A DNA stretch of 64,000 nucleotides, from NCBI RefSeq assembly GCF_015207985.1, contig NZ_JADEVV010000004.1, positions 55,747 to 119,746 of the forward strand, written 5' to 3'. Positions within the stretch are counted from its first letter, which is position 1, and each line of letters begins with the position of its first letter. The position numbers were made by a program, and so were the translations under genes. The stretch is from Synechocystis salina LEGE 00031. Its GTDB lineage: Bacteria; Cyanobacteriota; Cyanobacteriia; Cyanobacteriales; Microcystaceae. The notes beneath the pieces were generated by a model that had not been told where the DNA came from, did not search any database, and worked only from the letters and a program-made list of their open reading frames with translations. This document shows positions 60,392 through 64,000 of this stretch, in pieces.

Positions 60392-60890
60392 TTGTATTTT
60401 CCTCTGTTGCAGTTAAAACAATTACGATATTTCCTGACCCTCCGGCGTTTATAACTCTGGCGGGGCTACCGTCTAAAGCTGATAAAACGTCGGCGGGTAA
60501 ATTTGTTTGAGCTAACCCTTCTAGGCTCACTGCCCAGGCTTCATCCTGTACTGTCCCTATCCTACGCCATGCTCGTTTTAAGGTTTTCTTAACTTGGAAA
60601 TGGCGAATAACGGTTGGATTGATCAGGACTTCCTCTGGGGTGTAAAGGTTAATTATTTGCGGTGTTTCCGAGAAGTAAAAACGCCTCCAGGGAGAATGGT
60701 TTAAGTTACCTACATCGTAAACCACGCGTAAATGACCATAACTAATAATTTTTTCGGGGTTGGCTCCTAGTCCGGTGATTCTAATAATTGAATTGCCATC
60801 ATTGGAAGCAAAGGGAAATTGAGTCCATTGGTCAAACCTTGGGGTTACTGTCCCTTTGTAAATCCACTCCCCGGCGTAATCAGTAGTCAT
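60384..60890 (-). CDS. Unknown phage-like protein (168 aa)
   Basis: This 168-residue protein reads 'AGEWIYKGTVTPRFDQWTQF', 'IIRITGLGANPEKIISYGHL' and 'SPARVINAGGSGNIVIVLTA'. Mostly beta-type sequence with basic RRFYFSETPQ and KKTLKRAWRR segments. No recognised motif. It starts at ATG 60888-60890, immediately after the 78-residue gene, and overlaps the next gene by eight bases. It belongs to the same transcription unit; virion function is only suggested by location. Confidence 0.5.
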   Translation of the reverse strand: MTTDYAGEWIYKGTVTPRFDQWTQFPFASNDGNSIIRITGLGANPEKIISYGHLRVVYDVGNLNHSPWRRFYFSETPQIINLYTPEEVLINPTVIRHFQVKKTLKRAWRRIGTVQDEAWAVSLEGLAQTNLPADVLSALDGSPARVINAGGSGNIVIVLTATEENTNG

Positions 60891-61127
60891 TTACCATTCC
60901 TCTAATTCCCAGTCTTCAGGTTCTCCGTAGGTTTGCATCATCAACTCGTATTCCCCCCCATAAAGAAAGTCCTCTAATTCCCGATCGCCAGTGATGGATC
61001 TAGGGATGCCATCGGCTCCCACCACATAACAGAAGGTGTTATCGGTGGGCTTAACGTCGGGTGGGGGTGAAGTGTAAAGAATTTCGTCAAATCCAGGATC
61101 ACCAGGGGTGAGAATTAGTCCAGGCAT
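60891..61127 (-). CDS. Unknown small acidic phage-like protein (78 aa)
   Basis: This is a 78-residue acidic protein, MPGLILTPGDPGFDEILYTS to GEPEDWELEEW. Tyr- and Glu-rich, no transmembrane helix and no known fold. It directly abuts the 168-residue gene and lies four bases from the first of two paralogs. Its charge could suit a scaffold or chaperone for a basic partner. Unproven. Confidence 0.45.
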   Translation of the reverse strand: MPGLILTPGDPGFDEILYTSPPPDVKPTDNTFCYVVGADGIPRSITGDRELEDFLYGGEYELMMQTYGEPEDWELEEW

Positions 61128-61131
61128 GGCA

Positions 61132-61758
61132 TTAGGTAAGGCTAGCGAGGCCTCTTTCCGCTCTAGTTATCTTCCAACCATCAGCTAAGGCATTGCCTAG
61201 CTTGGCTGGAGAACAGGGCAAAGTTCGAGAATCTTTGGTAACCAGGGGGACTTTGACGCCTTTGGGGGCCCGGGCTGTTTTAGAAAGGGTCACTGGCCCA
61301 ACGTTGGCGATCCACCCTAGTGTTGCTCCGTTTTCGGGGGTAGCGTCGATTAAGGGAACGTAATAGGCAAAATATAGGTTGTTAGTGGTGCTAACTACTA
61401 TTTCCTTGCTCTTTTTCGTCATTCCTAATACAAGCGGAAAAACGGGGCGTTTCAGTTTCCAACCGGCTCCAATGGCTCTGGCGATCGCCTGACGGGTGAA
61501 CCCATCGCCATAAGCAGTAACACTGCGTTGCAAACCGCTGGAAATTTTCTTGGTAAATTGAGCGGGTCTTGGAGCATCGGGGGAAAAGACCACCAAGCCT
61601 AAGCCTTGAGTAATTTCCTTTTGCCCTATGGCCGTGGCATCGCCTTGGGAAATTCCAGGGATAGCAGTTATATCCGCGCCTTTGAATCCGTAATGAAGAT
61701 TCTGATTGACGCGCACCGCCCGAATTACCCTTTTCCGTCCTCTGGTGGCGATCGGCAT
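61132..61758 (-). CDS. Unknown phage-like protein, paralog 1 (208 aa)
   Basis: This 208-residue protein is paralogous to the next gene upstream. Shared features are the basic start MPIATRGRKR, YGF, 'ITAIPGISQGDATAIGQ', 'GLVVFSPDAPRPAQFTKKI', SG-Q-SVTAYGDG and a C-terminal 'NALADGWKITRAERGLA'. Compared with its sibling, the middle differs. Predominantly beta, no signal peptide. The paralogs are separated by five bases, so the pair arose by tandem duplication. Two related structural proteins (for example a major and minor capsid or fibre) would fit, but the family is not recognised. Confidence 0.55.
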   Translation of the reverse strand: MPIATRGRKRVIRAVRVNQNLHYGFKGADITAIPGISQGDATAIGQKEITQGLGLVVFSPDAPRPAQFTKKISSGLQRSVTAYGDGFTRQAIARAIGAGWKLKRPVFPLVLGMTKKSKEIVVSTTNNLYFAYYVPLIDATPENGATLGWIANVGPVTLSKTARAPKGVKVPLVTKDSRTLPCSPAKLGNALADGWKITRAERGLASLT

Positions 61759-61763
61759 AGCTA

Positions 61764-62408
61764 TTACTCAGCGGCCGCTACTGCTTCAAACCCTGATTCT
61801 GGTCGCACCAATTTCCAGCCCGCTTGAATAGCATCAGCAATTTTATTGCTAGCCACGGGGAGCGTTTTGGTGAAATTGTCACCAACTTGAGCCACAAGGG
61901 CCAATTTTGCCCCCTGGGGAGCAGAAACTAACTTGTCCAAATTTCCACTGGACATAGTTACATCCCAGCCCAACAAGCCCGCGTTCCCCGCGTCACTGTT
62001 AGGCACAAACCGTTTTACCAACAAGCCGTTACTGACAGGCACGGCGATCGCCGTTTGCGTCCGAGTATTGCCAAAGGAAGTCCGACGTACTCCTTTACTC
62101 ATTTTCCAGCCCGCACCAGCGGCCCGGTTTACAGCCCCAGCGGTACTGCCATCACCGTAGGCAGTAACACTGCTTTGTACACCTGATGGAATCTTTTTGC
62201 GAAACTGAGCAGGCTTGGGCGATCGGGGAGAGAAAACCACCAATCCATTAACCCCAGCCAACGGGACTTGCCCAATTGCGGTTAAATCGGCCCCAGAAAC
62301 CCCTGGAATAGCGGATAAATCCGAAGTCAAAAATCCATAAGTTAGGGTCGGATTGATTTTGACGGCCATGGGCACATCACGTTTGCGCCCCCTGGTTGAT
62401 AACGGCAT
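61764..62408 (-). CDS. Unknown phage-like protein, paralog 2 (214 aa)
   Basis: This 214-residue sibling of the 208-residue protein starts MPLSTRGRKRDVPMAVKINP. It shares 'YGFLTSDLSAIPGVSGADLT', AIGQ, 'GLVVFSPRSPKPAQFRKKI' and SVTAYGDG, and ends with 'NKIADAIQAGWKLVRPESG'. It is the first gene of the leftward unit. A palindrome 92 bases upstream sits between it and the divergent 80-residue gene. No family identified. Confidence 0.55.
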   Translation of the reverse strand: MPLSTRGRKRDVPMAVKINPTLTYGFLTSDLSAIPGVSGADLTAIGQVPLAGVNGLVVFSPRSPKPAQFRKKIPSGVQSSVTAYGDGSTAGAVNRAAGAGWKMSKGVRRTSFGNTRTQTAIAVPVSNGLLVKRFVPNSDAGNAGLLGWDVTMSSGNLDKLVSAPQGAKLALVAQVGDNFTKTLPVASNKIADAIQAGWKLVRPESGFEAVAAAE

Positions 62409-62499
62409 AGGGTTACCTACATCTATTTGAGTTAATAAGGCGATCCTAGCCAGTCAGACCCCGTACTATGGGCAAATTGGAGATAATTGGAGATCGTAC

Positions 62500-62513
62500 A
62501 ACCCCTAGGGGTT
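62500..62513. promoter_or_regulatory. 14-bp perfect palindrome in divergent promoter region
   Basis: AACCCCTAGGGGTT lies between the leftward phage-like unit and the rightward 80-residue gene. Just before it ATTGGAGAT is repeated twice (62477-62485 and 62487-62495). A symmetric site here is suited to binding a dimeric repressor. Confidence 0.5.
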
Positions 62514-62531
62514 ACATGATGGTTCTGCCCC

Positions 62532-62774
62532 ATGACATTATCTAGCCTTGTACCAATCTACGCCCGCAGTTCCCGCAAGACTCGCCTTTGTATGCGCCGC
62601 AAAAAATGGCGTTATGGAAAGATATACGTCTATGAACCGCGCAAAGACCTAATTAGGAACGTGGCCCGGGAATTTGGTTGGTCAGAGCAAAAGGTACGCA
62701 CCGAAATTGAAAGGGAGAGATTCTGGCTGTTAGCTAACCCCTGGTTCCCCCTTGATTTAAAAAAGGGAGAATAA
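62532..62774 (+). CDS. Small basic protein, possible DNA-binding regulator
   Basis: This 80-residue basic protein is MTLSSLVPIYARSSRKTRLC followed by MRRKKWRYGKIYVYEPRKDL and a helix-turn-helix-like segment (IRNVAREFGWSEQKVRTEIE). The HTH-like part and position beside a palindrome suggest a repressor or activator of the leftward unit. It converges on the 392-residue gene with 15 bases between. No family match recalled, and the exact start is uncertain. Confidence 0.5.
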   Translation: MTLSSLVPIYARSSRKTRLCMRRKKWRYGKIYVYEPRKDLIRNVAREFGWSEQKVRTEIERERFWLLANPWFPLDLKKGE

Positions 62775-62789
62775 TTGAATTTTGCGAGC

Positions 62790-63968
62790 TTATCCGTCTG
62801 CCCCCGGCGACCTAAACAATTCTGCAACTAACTCTGAATATCCGGCTGGTTGAGCGTCTGTCCACAGAGGAATAAGGGAAGTTTTGCGCCGCTGGTAAAC
62901 CCCTGACAGAGTTGCTGTCCCTGCTTCTTCATTGATTACTTTTTGCTGGTTCAGGATGGTAAACCCGTAGGGGTAAATTCTTGTTGGTTTTTTTCGCAAA
63001 GCATCTAGTCTTTTCCTTGCGCCTTCCCTACGCTCTCTAACTGAAGTAATTCCTATAATTTCTTGGTTACTAAATACGGCTAGTTTGGCTACCATGTCTA
63101 GCCCCTCGTCCTCTGATGCCGTATAAACGCTTATTTCTCGGCCCCCATCTAAACGAGCACTTGTTTTCCATTCTCCCCACATATAACCATTTATTCCTCC
63201 TACTGCTGATTTAATTTCATTCCAGCCCAGCTTCTCCCGTCTCACATCTGGAATAGTGATTTGGACTCGTTTAGCTCCACTTAAAACCCCTTCGCGATCG
63301 CTCAAAATTACTCGGAGCATAATCGGCAAGGGAGATCCGGTTATATTCTGTCTCACAGGTTCCCCTACCCACATCCCCAGATCACGTTCCTCTAGTAATT
63401 GGTGCTGGGCCAAGGTCTGGACAATGGTGGGCTTAATCAATTCTGCTGGCCCGGCAATAATTATTTTTTCTTCTTCATAGTCTCGATTGGGTGTAATCTC
63501 TACAAATTCTTGATCGCCTAACAATGTGGTTTGGCTAAGCTTCTGTTCCAGCATGTATTGGTCAGCAGTGTTAGCTATTACATAGAAAGCTTCCGAGCAA
63601 CTATCAAAAAATTCTTCAATTAATTCCTCGGTAAAATTTTCGATAGCTGGGTTTTTGATTGATTCAATCCAATTATCTAAAGCAAGGGCAAAAGTCCAGG
63701 GCTTAGTTCCTTTCTCGCCCCACTCCTTAACTCTGCTGGCGTTAATTCCTAATGCATCTCGGAATACTTTTCCTCTTCCATCAGGGTCTAATAGAATTTC
63801 TTTTAATAATCTCCGCCCATTTTTGTAGGAAACGATTAGGGTTTGGCGAAAAACTAGTTGGGCCGACTGTTGAACCAGCATCCGCAAGTTATTTACAAGT
63901 TCACTAAGGGCCTCTTCTCCTACCTCTTTCAGCACTCGCAACGCCAGGAGCTTATTAAATTTCATCAT
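62790..63968 (-). CDS. Unknown 392-aa protein at window edge
   Basis: This frame encodes about 392 residues from ATG 63966-63968 (MMKFNKLLALRVLKEVGEEA). The frame is open to the right edge, so the start could lie outside. The N-terminal half is helical and Glu/Leu-rich (ENFTEELIEEFFDSCSEAFY). The C-terminal half is mixed alpha/beta with basic VRERREGARKRLDALRKKPT. No catalytic motif or membrane helix recognised. It is the first member of the minus-strand phage-like block seen here and is separated from the rest by the convergent 80-residue gene. It could be a replication or structural protein of the element; unknown. Confidence 0.5.
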   Translation of the reverse strand: MMKFNKLLALRVLKEVGEEALSELVNNLRMLVQQSAQLVFRQTLIVSYKNGRRLLKEILLDPDGRGKVFRDALGINASRVKEWGEKGTKPWTFALALDNWIESIKNPAIENFTEELIEEFFDSCSEAFYVIANTADQYMLEQKLSQTTLLGDQEFVEITPNRDYEEEKIIIAGPAELIKPTIVQTLAQHQLLEERDLGMWVGEPVRQNITGSPLPIMLRVILSDREGVLSGAKRVQITIPDVRREKLGWNEIKSAVGGINGYMWGEWKTSARLDGGREISVYTASEDEGLDMVAKLAVFSNQEIIGITSVRERREGARKRLDALRKKPTRIYPYGFTILNQQKVINEEAGTATLSGVYQRRKTSLIPLWTDAQPAGYSELVAELFRSPGADG

Positions 63969-64000
63969 GATCAACCCAGGCCCCGCCCCGCAAACTGCCC

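Overview
The window is a chromosomal segment of a Synechocystis-type cyanobacterium. The evidence is the frequent HIP1 octamer GCGATCGC and a complete cluster matching the Slr0144-Slr0152 photosystem II assembly (PAP) operon, preceded by a Slr0143-like WD-repeat protein. A pyrC-methyltransferase-giant protein string also matches slr0406-slr0407-slr0408, and a SufE/sugar-kinase pair matches slr1419-slr1420. These names rest on recognised protein sequence and gene order; no search was run. The order of the blocks suggests a relative of strain PCC 6803, not that strain itself.

Layout. 1-2 kb: 5' part of a lipid-A-disaccharide-synthase-related gene on the minus strand. Its first 46 codons are duplicated on either side of a PIN-toxin/antitoxin pair, followed by a small acidic lipoprotein. 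2-8.8 kb: nine-gene minus-strand operon (kinase SpkG, TPR protein, two ferredoxins, two phycobilin-fold proteins, two V4R proteins, one repeat protein). 9-13.8 kb: AAA-ATPase/WD40 protein and a YoaK-type membrane protein. 14-38.2 kb: two tandem paralogous giant surface/secreted proteins (3729 and about 4162 residues) with SwmB-like, LamG, FG-GAP, RTX, Calx-beta and DUF4114 regions. 38.5-40.7 kb: methyltransferase, pyrC and a DUF2442 protein.

40.8-46 kb: AT-rich, HIP1-free accessory island with a broken DUF433 antitoxin gene, a TerB-dynamin GTPase and three small or unknown partners. 46-51.5 kb: sugar kinase, sufE, a DmeF-type metal exporter and a cation-chloride cotransporter. 51.5-56.2 kb: second HIP1-free island. 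It holds a 118-bp hairpin element, an 848-residue cold-shock/PD-(D/E)XK/zinc-ribbon protein, remnants of a DUF3883 protein and a Ser/Thr kinase, a duplicated YgiT-type antitoxin region and a MntA/HepT pair. 56.2-58 kb: leucyl aminopeptidase and tRNA-Phe. 58-64 kb: a phage-like module immediately downstream of the tRNA, with a three-gene lysis cassette (GH19 endolysin between two small membrane proteins), six proteins of unknown family including an adjacent paralogous pair, a palindromic divergent promoter region and a 392-residue unknown that reaches the window edge.

The core genes serve photosystem II assembly, pyrimidine synthesis, Fe-S assembly and metal or ion transport. The accessory blocks are defence, toxin-antitoxin and phage-like material with several visible duplication scars. 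The strongest candidates for undescribed biology are the TerB-dynamin island, the 848-residue nuclease-like protein, the phage-like module without recognisable tail or packaging genes, and an eight-unit repeat array inserted into only one of the two giant paralogs.
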